Shown in pieces: positions 7,751-16,602 of a stretch of DNA of 64,000 nt. The position numbers and the translations under genes were made by a program. The notes below the pieces were generated by a model, which saw nothing but the letters and a program-made list of their open reading frames with translations, searched no databases and had not been told where the DNA came from. The stretch lies in assembly GCF_029167645.1 (NCBI RefSeq), contig NZ_CP119147.1, forward strand, positions 1,922,001 to 1,986,000. Direction: 5' to 3'. Source of the stretch: Streptomyces sp. AM 2-1-1. Lineage in GTDB: Bacteria; Actinomycetota; Actinomycetes; Streptomycetales; Streptomycetaceae. Each line of letters starts with the position of its first letter. Within the stretch, counting starts at the first letter, position 1.

Positions 7751-9226
7751 TTACGCGGTCAGCTTGGCGAGGGCCGCGTCCACCCGGGCCAGCGTCTTCT
7801 CGCGGCCCAGGATCTCCATGGACTCGAAGAGCGGCAGGCCGACCGTACGGCCGGTGACGGCGACGCGCACCGGGGCCTGAGCCTTGCCGAGCTTGAGGCC
7901 GTGGGCCTCGCCCGCCGCGAGGACGGCGCTCTTGAGTGCCTCGGCGTTCCACTCGGCGCCGGCGAGGTTGGCGCGGGCGGTGGACAGCAGGGCGTCGGAG
8001 CCCTCCTTCATCGCCTTGGCCCAGGACGCCTCGTCCTCGACGGGCCGGTCCAGGAAGAGGAAGTCGACGTTGGCGGTGATGTCCGAGAGGACCGTCACCC
8101 GTGTCTGGGCGTGCGGCGCGATCGCGGCGAACCGGTCCGCGTCGAACGCCTCGGGGGCCCAGTTCGCGTACGGCGCCCGCAGCCAGGGGCCGCACGCCTC
8201 GGTGAAGTCCTTCACGTCGAGCCGGCGGATGTGCTCGGCGTTGATGTGTTCGGCCTTCTTGAGGTCGAAGCGGGCCGGGTTGGCGTTGACGTCCGCGATG
8301 TCGAAAGCGGCCACCATCTCCTCGACGGAGAAGATGTCGCGGTCCTCGGCGATCGACCAGCCCAGCAGCGAGAGGTAGTTGAGCAGCCCTTCCGGGAGGA
8401 AGCCGCGTTCCCGGTAGAGGTTGAGCGACGCCTCGGGGTCCCGCTTGGACAGCTTCTTGTTGCCCTCGCCCATGACGTAGGGCAGGTGGCCGAAGAGGGG
8501 GGTGGCCTTGGCGATGCCCAGCTCGGTCAGGGCCGCGTACAGGGCGAGCTGGCGGGGGGTGGAGGAGAGCAGGTCCTCGCCGCGCAGGACGTGGGTGATC
8601 TCCATCAGCGCGTCGTCGACGGGGTTGACGAGCGTGTACAGGGGGGCGCCGTTGGCGCGGACGATGCCGTAGTCCGGCACGTTCTCCGGCTGGAAGGTCA
8701 GCTCACCGCGGACCAGGTCGGTGAAGGTCTGCGGCACGTCGGGCATCCGGAAGCGCACGATGTGCGAACGGCCCTCGGCCTCGTACGCCGCCTTCTGCTC
8801 GGCGGTGAGGTCGCGGCAGGCACCGTCGTACCCGGAGGGCTTGCCGGCCGCGCGGGCGGCGTCGCGGCGGGCGTCGAGCTCCGCGGTGGTGCAGTAGCAG
8901 TCGTACGCGTACCCGCCGGCCTTCAGCTTCTCGGCGACGTCACGGTAGACGTCCATCCGCTGCGACTGCCGGTACGGGGCGTGCGGGCCGCCGACCTCGG
9001 GACCCTCGTCCCAGTCGAAGCCGAGCCACCGCATCGAGTCGAGCAACTGCTGGTACGACTCCTCGGAGTCGCGCGCCGCGTCGGTGTCCTCGATGCGGAA
9101 GACCAGCGTGCCCTGGTGGTGTCGGGCGAAGGCCCAGTTGAAGAGGGCCGTCCGGACCAGGCCCACGTGGGGGTTTCCGGTCGGGGAGGGACAGAACCGG
9201 ACACGGGGAGAAGAGCCGTTAACCAC
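7751..9226 (-). CDS. gltX: Glutamyl-tRNA synthetase
   Basis: Class I aminoacyl-tRNA synthetase of 491 residues, which charges tRNA-Glu; in most actinobacteria it also makes Glu-tRNA-Gln for transamidation. The HIGH-type motif appears as [13 protein letters not shown] (residues 10-22), and the KMSKS-type motif as KLSKRD. The GTG start at 9226 lies inside the end of the FAH-family gene (8-nt overlap), suggesting coupled translation. Three tRNA-Glu and two tRNA-Gln genes, its likely substrates, lie about 1 kb downstream on the same strand. Confidence 0.97.
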   Translation of the reverse strand: MVNGSSPRVRFCPSPTGNPHVGLVRTALFNWAFARHHQGTLVFRIEDTDAARDSEESYQQLLDSMRWLGFDWDEGPEVGGPHAPYRQSQRMDVYRDVAEKLKAGGYAYDCYCTTAELDARRDAARAAGKPSGYDGACRDLTAEQKAAYEAEGRSHIVRFRMPDVPQTFTDLVRGELTFQPENVPDYGIVRANGAPLYTLVNPVDDALMEITHVLRGEDLLSSTPRQLALYAALTELGIAKATPLFGHLPYVMGEGNKKLSKRDPEASLNLYRERGFLPEGLLNYLSLLGWSIAEDRDIFSVEEMVAAFDIADVNANPARFDLKKAEHINAEHIRRLDVKDFTEACGPWLRAPYANWAPEAFDADRFAAIAPHAQTRVTVLSDITANVDFLFLDRPVEDEASWAKAMKEGSDALLSTARANLAGAEWNAEALKSAVLAAGEAHGLKLGKAQAPVRVAVTGRTVGLPLFESMEILGREKTLARVDAALAKLTA

Positions 9227-10004
9227 GCGTGATCACCTTGTTGGTGAGAGTGCCGATGCCTTCGATGGTGACGGCGACCTCGTCGCCGACGTGCAGGGGG
9301 CCGACCCCCGCGGGAGTGCCGGTGAGGATGACGTCGCCCGGGAGGAGCGTCATCGCCTCGGTGATGTGGACGACCAGGTCCTCGATGGAACGGACCATCT
9401 CGCTGGTGCGGCCGAGCTGGCGCTGTTCTCCGTTGACGGTCGTCTGGATCGTCAGGTCGGACGGGTCGAGGTCGGTCTCCACCCAGGGGCCGAGCGGGCA
9501 GGAGGTGTCGAAGCCCTTGGCCCGCGCCCACTGCTTCTCGCGCTTCTGCGCGTCACGGGCGGTGACGTCGTTGGCGCAGGTGTAGCCCAGGATGACGTCC
9601 TTCACGCGCTCGCGGGGGACCTCACGGCACATGCGGCCGATCACCACGGCGAGTTCGCCCTCGTAGTGGACCTCGTCCGAGAAGGAGGGGTACTCGATGG
9701 CGTCGCCGGAGCCGATCACCGAGGTGGTGGGCTTGAAGAAGGCGACCGGGACGTCCCCGACCTCGTTGCCCAGTTCGGCGGCGTGCTCCGCGTAGTTGCG
9801 GCCGATGGCCACGACCTTGTTGGGCAGCACGGGGGGCAGGAGCCTGACCTTGCTCAGCGGGACCTTGGTGCCGGAGAGCTCGAAGTCGGCGTACGGAATG
9901 CCCTTGATGATGTCGAGCACGAGGCCACCGGATTCCACGGTGCCCTCACCCTCGACGGCGCCGAAGGCGACATTGCCGTCGATGGAGAACCTGGCGATGC
10001 GCAC
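9219..10004 (-). CDS. Fumarylacetoacetate hydrolase family protein
   Basis: FAH-fold enzyme of 261 residues, a family that includes acylpyruvate hydrolases, oxaloacetate decarboxylases and HpcE-type isomerases. Metal-ligand regions are visible as [11 protein letters not shown] and [11 protein letters not shown], with [15 protein letters not shown] near the C-terminus. Translation starts at GTG (10004). It overlaps gltX by 8 nt, which is a conserved neighbour in Streptomyces. The exact reaction is not fixed by the sequence. Confidence 0.88.
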   Translation of the reverse strand: MRIARFSIDGNVAFGAVEGEGTVESGGLVLDIIKGIPYADFELSGTKVPLSKVRLLPPVLPNKVVAIGRNYAEHAAELGNEVGDVPVAFFKPTTSVIGSGDAIEYPSFSDEVHYEGELAVVIGRMCREVPRERVKDVILGYTCANDVTARDAQKREKQWARAKGFDTSCPLGPWVETDLDPSDLTIQTTVNGEQRQLGRTSEMVRSIEDLVVHITEAMTLLPGDVILTGTPAGVGPLHVGDEVAVTIEGIGTLTNKVITRG

Positions 10005-10885
10005 GGGATGCTGTCGCCCCTCACTTGCTGGCTGGCTGAAGACTGACGCTCCAGGCTATCGCCTCGCCGTGCGGAGACCGGGAGTGTCCGGCCGACCGCC
10101 GACCGCCACTCCCCGGATCTCCCCCGGCGCACGGGTGCCGGCATGTGCGCCTGCCGGAGGACGGTGCGGCGCGGGTCGGTCGTCCGCGCGCGGGCAGGTC
10201 GACCGGGTGAGCGGGTCGCTCGGGGGCGCTCGGCGTGGAGGGGTCGTCGGGATGCGCCGGCGTGGTGCGCCGGGAGTTGGCGAGCTCGCGGGGCCGCGTG
10301 GTGTTCGTCCGCCGTGCGACCTTGCCGCCGGGGGCGTACCCCGGGGGCCCGTCCGTGGGGTCGCCATCCCAAGTAATGCGTCAGGCTAAACATCGATTTC
10401 CCGACATTGGCCGGGATGAGACGGCGATCATCATGTGAGTTTCCTCACGAATGAGGTAACAAATGCCGCATAGCGGAATGATGATCACGCAAGAGGAAAC
10501 GGACAATGCAGTACTGAATGCTCCATTCCGCTCCTGATCATCAGGGATGGGACACCGCACTCTTCCAGCCTCCCCGTCCGGAATGATCCACTTTCCACGG
10601 GAACGCGCTGCACGGCTGGTCACGCCCCCATCACAGGACGTCACGCCCGCCCATGGGGAGTCCGCGGCCCTTGTTGGAGGTCCGGCACTGTGCTGGAATT
10701 CCACGCACCGCCGCGGGTAGAGACCGGCGCGCAGGGGCGCAACGCAGCGCCGAGTGGCGGCGGAGGGGGTTCAAGAACGCCGGTCGTTCATCGACCACCA
10801 TGGGGCGCGTCCAGTGCCCCGACACGCCGACACCGTCACCACCGCGTCATGCGGAGGGACGCCTGGTCCAGAGGTTGCGACGCTA
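10005..10885. other. 881-bp intergenic region before the first conservon
   Basis: No convincing long gene. Part 10040-10380 is ordinary GC-rich sequence. Part 10380-10600 is clearly poorer in GC and carries repeated inverted words: AGCGGAATG near 10472, CATTCCGCT near 10522, GATGATCA near 10480 and TGATCATC near 10535. It also holds two tiny open frames: a 19-residue frame at 10478 on plus, and a 17-residue frame on minus (MMIAVSSRPMSGNRCLA) preceded by GAGG. A possible promoter for cvnA is TTGTTG (10671-10676), 17 nt, then TGGAAT (10694-10699). Confidence 0.5.
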
Positions 10886-13800
10886 GTGCAGGGACGTTTC
10901 AAGAGGGATGGCAGCGCTCCGGCGGAACAGGAGCCGCGCGGCGGGACCGACCGCGGTTCCTCGCCCCAGCACGCCCAGAATCCCGGGGCCGCGGGGTCCG
11001 GCGACGGTCCGGAGCCGACTTCGCGCCCGGGATCCACGACGACCGAAGCCGCCGAACCGGCAGCGGCGGCACAACCCCGTGAGCGGGCCAGTACGGGTTC
11101 ACGCGTAGCACTGCGTAACTGGCGCATCAGCACCCGTCTCGTCTCCCTCCTGGCGCTCCCCGTGGTCGCGGCGACCTCGCTCGGCGGGCTCCGTATCAAC
11201 GAGTCCATGAACGACATCCAGCAGCTGGAGCACATGCAGCTGCTGACGCAGATGACCAAGCAGGCCACCGCGCTCGCGCAGGCCCTGCAGGTCGAGCGCG
11301 ACCAGTCGGCGGGACCGCTCTCCAACGGTGTCAAGGCGACCAACTACAAGGTCACCGAGCCCCGGAAGAAGACGGACCGGGCCAAGGACGCCTTCCTCGA
11401 AGCCACCATGGCCATCGGGGACACCGAGGACGACGAGGCGCTGGAAGGCATCCACGCCAGCGTCAACATGATCGCGACGCAGCTCGGGCAGATCCGCGAC
11501 ATCCGCAAGACGGCCTACGCCCAGGGCAGCCCGAGCGTCAACACGATCGACCAGTACAGCCAGTTGATCACCTCGCTGCTGAGCCTCTCCCAGGACATGG
11601 CGCAGGCGACCTCCAGCCCGGAGATGATCAAGCGCACCCGTGCGCTGGCGGCCTTCTCCTCCGCCAAGGAGTACGCCTCGGTCCAGCGGGCGGTCATCGC
11701 CGCCGCTCTGCCGGGCGGCAACAGCAAGACGACGCACCTCGGTGACAACGACAAGCAGTTCGGTCGCAACGCCCTCCGCAAGGAGAGCCTGTCGATGAAC
11801 TCCTTCGAGACGATCTACGCGACCACCGGCAACAGCGCCTCCGACCTCACCGCGCCGCTGACCAGTGGCAACCCGGAGATCCAGGCCGCCGACACCTACG
11901 CCAAGCAGGTGCTCGACACGACGGTCGGCATGAAGGGCCGCAAGTCGCGTTCGTACCTCGACTGGTACGACCAGAGCTCGACCAAGATCCAGGCGATGGA
12001 GACCATCGAGGCGACCCTCCTCAGCGACATGGAGGGCAAGGCGCGCGAGCTGCGCGAGGCCTCCCAGCGCGAGGCGATCCTCAACGGTGCCATCATCCTG
12101 CTGGTGCTCGGCGTCTCCCTCGTGGGCGCGTTCGTCGTGGCGCGGTCCATGATCCGCTCGCTGCGCCGTCTCCAGGACACCGCGACCCGGGTCGCCCAGG
12201 ACCGGCTGCCCGAGCTCGTGCGCCAGCTCTCCGAGACCGACCCGCAGGACGTCGACACCTCCGTCGAATCCGTGGGTGTGCACTCCCGGGACGAGATCGG
12301 CCAGGTGGCCGCGGCCTTCGACGACGTGCACCGTGAGGCCGTCCGCCTCGCCGCCGAGCAGGCGCTCCTGCGAGGAAACGTCAACGCGATGTTCACCAAC
12401 CTCTCGCGCCGCAGCCAGGGCCTCATCCAGCGTCAGCTCTCGCTCATCTCCGAACTGGAGTCGCGCGAGGCCGACCCGGACCAGCTCTCCTCGCTCTTCA
12501 AGCTCGACCACCTCGCGACCCGTATGCGCCGGAACGGCGAGAACCTCCTCGTCCTCGCCGGTGAGGAGCCGGGCCGCCGGTGGACGCGCCCCGTCCCGCT
12601 GGTCGACGTGCTCCGCGCCGCCGCCTCCGAGGTGGAGCAGTACGAGCGCATCGAACTGGCCGCGGTCCCCGCCACCGAAGTGGCCGGCCGGGTCGTCAAC
12701 GACCTCGTGCACCTCCTCGCCGAGCTGCTGGAGAACGCCACGTCGTTCTCCTCGCCGCAGACGAAGGTCCGGGTCACCGGTCACGCGCTGCCGGACGGAC
12801 GGGTTCTCGTCGAGATCCACGACACCGGCATCGGCCTCTCGCCCGAGGACCTCGCGGCGATCAACGAGCGGCTCGCCTCGCCGCCCACCGTGGACGTGTC
12901 GGTCTCGCGCCGCATGGGCCTCTTCGTGGTCGGCCGGCTCTCCCTGCGTCACGGCATCCGCATCCAGCTCCGGCCCTCGGACTCCGGTGGCACCACGGCG
13001 CTCGTCATGCTGCCCGTGGACGTCGCGCAGGGCGGCAAGCAGCCCCCGTCCAAGAGCGGCGCGGGGCAGGCCCCGAGCGCGCCGGGCGGTCTGCTCGCCG
13101 GCGGCAACTCCGGTGCGGGTGTTCCTCGCGCCGGTCTCGGTGGCTCGCAGGCCGCCAAGGGTCTCGCCGCTTCGGCGCCCGCCCGCGGTCAGGTCGGCAC
13201 GGGCTCCGGCCCGCGTGCGGCGCTGCCCTCCCGGGACTCGGGACCGCGTGGCCCCCAGGGGCCCGGCCGGCAGGGCGGACCGCAGACCGGGGGACCTCAG
13301 CGGCAGCCCGGCGGCCCGTCCGCTCCCCAGGGCGGTCCGCAGGCCGGCCGGCCGCAGGGTCCGCAGGACTTCGGACGGCCCGAGCCTCAGCGGCAGGGCG
13401 GTGGCGCCCGGCTGGGTGCCCGCGGTCCGCGGGGCGGTCAGGAGCAGGACCAGCCGAACCTCTTCGGACACAACGCCGGGGCCACGCAGACGCCGATGGG
13501 CCGGCCGGAGCAGGGCGGCAGGCCCGCGCGGCAGGACGTGTTCGGCGCCCCCGGACAGCAGCAGCCGTGGCAGGGCCAGGGCAATCCGGCCCACCAGGGC
13601 CAGGGCCAGAACGGTCCGGCCGGTCAGTTCGGCCAGGACCCGCAGCAGGGCCGGGGTGGGCAGCCGCAGTACGGCCGTCCGCCGGGCCACGGCGACCAGC
13701 CTCAGCAGGGGCAGGGCAACCAGCCGCAGGGCGGGTACCAGCAGCCGGGCGGCCCCGGCCGTCAGCTGCCGCCGCCCGGTGGTCCGCGTGCCGAGCTGCC

Positions 13801-14725
13801 CGGCGGCAACCCCCCGCAGCAGCACCCGCAGAGCACCACCTGGGGCATGGAGGAGCAGGGCGCGCAGCGGCGCGGTCCCTCCGACGTTCCCCGCGGTCAC
13901 GAAGAGGCCGAGTCCACGGGCCCGTTCGCGGCCGGGACGGGTCCTCTCCCGAACCGGGGGTTCAACTCGCCGCTGGACCGGCGTACTCCCGGCGACGACC
14001 GCCAGGTGCCCGCCGCCACCGCGGAGTTCGCCCGCCCCGACTTCTCGGCGCCGCCGGTCCCGCAGCAGCAGGACCCGGCGAGCACCGCGCAGTTCGCCCG
14101 CCCCGACTTCGGGGCCCCTGGCCAGGGCCAGGGGCTGCCCGCTCCGCGCCGGTACGGCAGCGGCGAGGAGCAGGGCGTGCCGCGTCCGGCTCCGGCCGGG
14201 GAACTGCCTCCGCGCTCGCTGCCGCCGCGCCGGTCCGCCCCCGAGGCGCTGCCGCCGGCCGGTCCCGGCGACGGCCGCACCCCGCTGTACGACACGCTGG
14301 AGACCAACTGGTTCCACGGTCCGCAGCAGGGCGGCCCGCCGGCCGACGCGACGGTGGATCCCTCGCGGCCCGAGGGCGTCCCGACCCCGCCGGCCCCGCG
14401 CCGGTCCTCCGGGGACGCGACGCCGACCGGACCGTGGCGGGCCTCGCCCAACGACGAGCTCGTACGTCAGGCCGAGCGTGTCAAGAAGCCGGCCGCCGGC
14501 GGTGTCACCACTTCGGGGCTTCCCCGCCGGGTACCGCGTGCCAATTTGGTTCCTGGTACCGCCCAGCAGCAGAATCACCAGTCCGGACCTCAGGTTTCGC
14601 GTGCGCCCGATGACGTGCGCGGGCGTCTGACCAATCTCCGCCGGGGCATCCAGCAGGGTCGGCAGGCGAACAGCCAGTCGACCGGCAGCTTCCCACTCGG
14701 CCCCACTCACCACCAGGAGCGTTAG
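10886..14725 (+). CDS. cvnA: Conservon sensor kinase-like protein CvnA (first copy)
   Basis: Membrane sensor-kinase-like protein of 1279 residues that heads a conservon operon. Domains in order: N-terminal cytoplasmic tail; TM1 at about 83-103; an extracellular nitrate/nitrite-sensor-like helical domain; TM2 at about 397-420; HAMP linker; a KLDHLATRMRRNGENLLVL H-box-like segment near 542; and a HATPase domain at about 600-712, with N box HLLAELLENA, G1 DTGIG and G2 MGLFVVGRL. Residues 713-1200 are a G/P/Q-rich disordered tail. A conserved end follows (GLPRRVPRANLV, RGRLTNLRRGIQQGR). The GTG at 10886 is the likely start. Family role: an ATPase platform for the CvnB-D G-protein complex; phosphotransfer is unproven. 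Confidence 0.88.
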   Translation: MQGRFKRDGSAPAEQEPRGGTDRGSSPQHAQNPGAAGSGDGPEPTSRPGSTTTEAAEPAAAAQPRERASTGSRVALRNWRISTRLVSLLALPVVAATSLGGLRINESMNDIQQLEHMQLLTQMTKQATALAQALQVERDQSAGPLSNGVKATNYKVTEPRKKTDRAKDAFLEATMAIGDTEDDEALEGIHASVNMIATQLGQIRDIRKTAYAQGSPSVNTIDQYSQLITSLLSLSQDMAQATSSPEMIKRTRALAAFSSAKEYASVQRAVIAAALPGGNSKTTHLGDNDKQFGRNALRKESLSMNSFETIYATTGNSASDLTAPLTSGNPEIQAADTYAKQVLDTTVGMKGRKSRSYLDWYDQSSTKIQAMETIEATLLSDMEGKARELREASQREAILNGAIILLVLGVSLVGAFVVARSMIRSLRRLQDTATRVAQDRLPELVRQLSETDPQDVDTSVESVGVHSRDEIGQVAAAFDDVHREAVRLAAEQALLRGNVNAMFTNLSRRSQGLIQRQLSLISELESREADPDQLSSLFKLDHLATRMRRNGENLLVLAGEEPGRRWTRPVPLVDVLRAAASEVEQYERIELAAVPATEVAGRVVNDLVHLLAELLENATSFSSPQTKVRVTGHALPDGRVLVEIHDTGIGLSPEDLAAINERLASPPTVDVSVSRRMGLFVVGRLSLRHGIRIQLRPSDSGGTTALVMLPVDVAQGGKQPPSKSGAGQAPSAPGGLLAGGNSGAGVPRAGLGGSQAAKGLAASAPARGQVGTGSGPRAALPSRDSGPRGPQGPGRQGGPQTGGPQRQPGGPSAPQGGPQAGRPQGPQDFGRPEPQRQGGGARLGARGPRGGQEQDQPNLFGHNAGATQTPMGRPEQGGRPARQDVFGAPGQQQPWQGQGNPAHQGQGQNGPAGQFGQDPQQGRGGQPQYGRPPGHGDQPQQGQGNQPQGGYQQPGGPGRQLPPPGGPRAELPGGNPPQQHPQSTTWGMEEQGAQRRGPSDVPRGHEEAESTGPFAAGTGPLPNRGFNSPLDRRTPGDDRQVPAATAEFARPDFSAPPVPQQQDPASTAQFARPDFGAPGQGQGLPAPRRYGSGEEQGVPRPAPAGELPPRSLPPRRSAPEALPPAGPGDGRTPLYDTLETNWFHGPQQGGPPADATVDPSRPEGVPTPPAPRRSSGDATPTGPWRASPNDELVRQAERVKKPAAGGVTTSGLPRRVPRANLVPGTAQQQNHQSGPQVSRAPDDVRGRLTNLRRGIQQGRQANSQSTGSFPLGPTHHQER

Positions 14726-15148
14726 TTGAGCCCCATGAGTCAGGCCGCGCAGAATCTGAACTGGCTGATCACCAACTTCGTGGACAACACCCCCGGGGTG
14801 TCGCACACGGTGGTGGTCTCCGCCGACGGACTCCTGCTGGCCATGTCCGAAGGATTCCCGCGCGACCGTGCCGACCAACTGGCCGCGGTCGCCTCCGGGC
14901 TCACCTCGCTGACCGCCGGTGCCTCCCGGATCTTCGAGGGCGGCGCCGTCAGCCAGACGGTGGTGGAGATGGAGCGCGGCTTCCTGTTCCTGATGTCGGT
15001 CTCGGACGGTTCGTCGCTGGCCGTTCTCGCCCACCCGGAGGCCGACATCGGCCTCGTGGGTTATGAAATGGCTCTGCTCGTCGACCGTGCCGGCACCGTC
15101 CTCACGCCCGACCTGCGCGCCGAGCTCCAGGGCAGTCTGCTCCACTAG
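14726..15148 (+). CDS. cvnB: Roadblock/LC7-domain protein CvnB (first copy)
   Basis: Roadblock/LC7 protein of 140 residues, a family that serves as regulator or GTPase-activating partner of small MglA/Ras-like GTPases. The core reads LNWLITNFVDNTPGVSHTVVVSADGLLLAMSEG. The start is taken as TTG at 14726, directly after the cvnA stop, because AGGAG ends 6 nt upstream; ATG at 14735 is the alternative but is poorly spaced. The second conservon has the same layout with GTG. It is part of the cvnABCD operon. Confidence 0.9.
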   Translation: MSPMSQAAQNLNWLITNFVDNTPGVSHTVVVSADGLLLAMSEGFPRDRADQLAAVASGLTSLTAGASRIFEGGAVSQTVVEMERGFLFLMSVSDGSSLAVLAHPEADIGLVGYEMALLVDRAGTVLTPDLRAELQGSLLH

Positions 15149-15281
15149 GCGGCCGCGCAGCGGAAATCCCTCACGATCTCCTCAGGTACTGCCCACCACC
15201 CTCACTCGTCCGGCCGCTACCGCCCCCACCGGCCCCTTGCAGACGGCGAGTGGACACCTCGCCGTCACGCCCGGAGGATTC

Positions 15282-15689
15282 ATGACCCCGCCACCCGCCT
15301 CACCCGATCCGTACGGCGCCCTGCACCACGCGTCGTACGACGGGGAGGGCGACCAGCCGCTGGTCCGTCCGTACGCCATGACCGGCGGACGGACGCGGCC
15401 GCGTTACCAGCTCGCCATCGAGGCGTTGGTCAGTACGACGGCCGACCCCGCGCACCTGGGAACGCTGCTGCCCGAGCATCAGCGGATCTGCCACCTCTGC
15501 CGCGAGGTCAAGTCGGTGGCCGAGGTTTCGGCTCTGCTGTCCATGCCGCTCGGTGTGGCCCGGATCCTGGTCGCGGACCTGGCGGAAGCCGGCATGGTGG
15601 CCATCCACCAGCCGGGCAATGGAGAGGCCGGCGGCACGCCGGATGTGACACTGCTCGAAAGGGTGCTCAGTGGACTTCGCAAGCTCTAG
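15282..15689 (+). CDS. cvnC: DUF742 protein CvnC (first copy)
   Basis: DUF742 winged-helix-like protein of 135 residues and third member of the conservon. The conserved block runs from LVRPYAMTGGRTRPRYQLAIEALV (about residues 27-50) through a CxxC-like CHLC segment to the C-terminal LLERVLSGLRKL. The ATG at 15282 has GGAGG 4 nt upstream. Its last 20 nt overlap the start of cvnD, so the two are translationally coupled. It likely bridges the kinase-like CvnA and the GTPase CvnD. Confidence 0.9.
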   Translation: MTPPPASPDPYGALHHASYDGEGDQPLVRPYAMTGGRTRPRYQLAIEALVSTTADPAHLGTLLPEHQRICHLCREVKSVAEVSALLSMPLGVARILVADLAEAGMVAIHQPGNGEAGGTPDVTLLERVLSGLRKL

Positions 15690-16251
15690 CGGCGGGACGA
15701 CCCGCTCCACCACGTCGGCGAAGATCGTGGTGGCAGGGGGCTTCGGCGTGGGTAAGACCACGTTTGTCGGTGCCGTTTCGGAGATCAACCCGCTGCGCAC
15801 CGAAGCCGTGATGACGTCCGCCTCGGCGGGCATCGACGACCTGACCCACACCGGGGACAAGACCACCACCACAGTGGCCATGGACTTCGGACGCATCACC
15901 CTGGACCAGGACCTGATCCTCTACCTGTTCGGAACCCCCGGGCAGGACCGTTTCTGGTTCATGTGGGACGACCTGGTACGCGGCGCCATCGGCGCCGTCG
16001 TCCTCGTCGACACCCGCCGCCTCGCCGACTGCTTCCCCGCCGTCGACTACTTCGAGAACAGCGGCCTCCCCTTCGTCATCGCCCTCAACGGCTTCGACGG
16101 ACACCAGCCGTACACCCCCGACGAAGTACGCGAAGCACTCCAGATCGGACCGGACGCCCCGATCCTCACCACCGACGCCCGGCACCGCGCGGACGCCAAG
16201 AGCGCCCTCATCACCCTCGTCGAACACGCCCTCATGGCCCGTCTGAAGTAG
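15670..16251 (+). CDS. cvnD: Small Ras-like GTPase CvnD (first copy)
   Basis: Conservon GTPase of 193 residues. The P loop is GGFGVGKTTF, the switch II/G3 segment is FGTPGQDRFWFMW, and the G4 position reads ALNGFDG in place of NKxD. It starts at GTG 15670 inside cvnC. The DNA differs from the second cvnD (21051-21632) at only about 13 positions out of 582, giving about five amino-acid changes, far closer than the rest of the two operons. Family role: a GTP-dependent switch at the membrane with CvnA-C. Confidence 0.95.
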   Translation: MDFASSSGGTTRSTTSAKIVVAGGFGVGKTTFVGAVSEINPLRTEAVMTSASAGIDDLTHTGDKTTTTVAMDFGRITLDQDLILYLFGTPGQDRFWFMWDDLVRGAIGAVVLVDTRRLADCFPAVDYFENSGLPFVIALNGFDGHQPYTPDEVREALQIGPDAPILTTDARHRADAKSALITLVEHALMARLK

Positions 16252-16602
16252 GCATAAGTCGGTAGAGACGTAGGCAAGTTGCCGTAGCCGCGCGAGGGCG
16301 GGCCCTGTGTCCTTCGACACGATCCGCCTCCGCGTTCATAACGTTTCGACGATGAATTTCCCGCGGGCCGACACCCGACGCATCCGTCCGGTGCCGCTCT
16401 GCTCATACGAGCCCCGCCTTTTGGCGGGGCTCGTTCTTTATGCCCGTTTTATCTGAGGCGTACGCCACGGGGAGTGATCCGGTTCAAGTGTTTGGAACGC
16501 GGCCGGTCCCCATGCTGAAATGCGGCGAACTCCCGAGTAGTACGGCCCTGAACGAATTTACCGGCACAACGTAGGTGCCGACGCCGAGAGGTTGTTGGTC
16601 GA
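16252..16602. other. Intergenic region between the two conservons
   Basis: 351 bp with the terminator at 16407-16434 and the second operon's leader downstream of it. The leader stretch from about 16440 is less GC-rich. No coding frame or RNA gene was recognised. Confidence 0.6.
16407..16434 (+). terminator. Terminator of the first conservon
   Basis: Perfect 12-bp stem, ACGAGCCCCGCC (16407-16418) with its complement at 16423-16434, loop TTTT, followed by TCTTTAT. Confidence 0.92.

Noticed and set aside
10056-10393. Several 60-180 codon frames on both strands upstream of conservon 1
   Set aside because: Pro/Arg-rich, no ribosome binding site, no family resemblance.
11099-15145. A 1348-codon open frame on the minus strand across conservon 1
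   Set aside because: It is antisense to cvnA-cvnB, whose protein families are clear; long reverse frames are expected from high GC at third positions.
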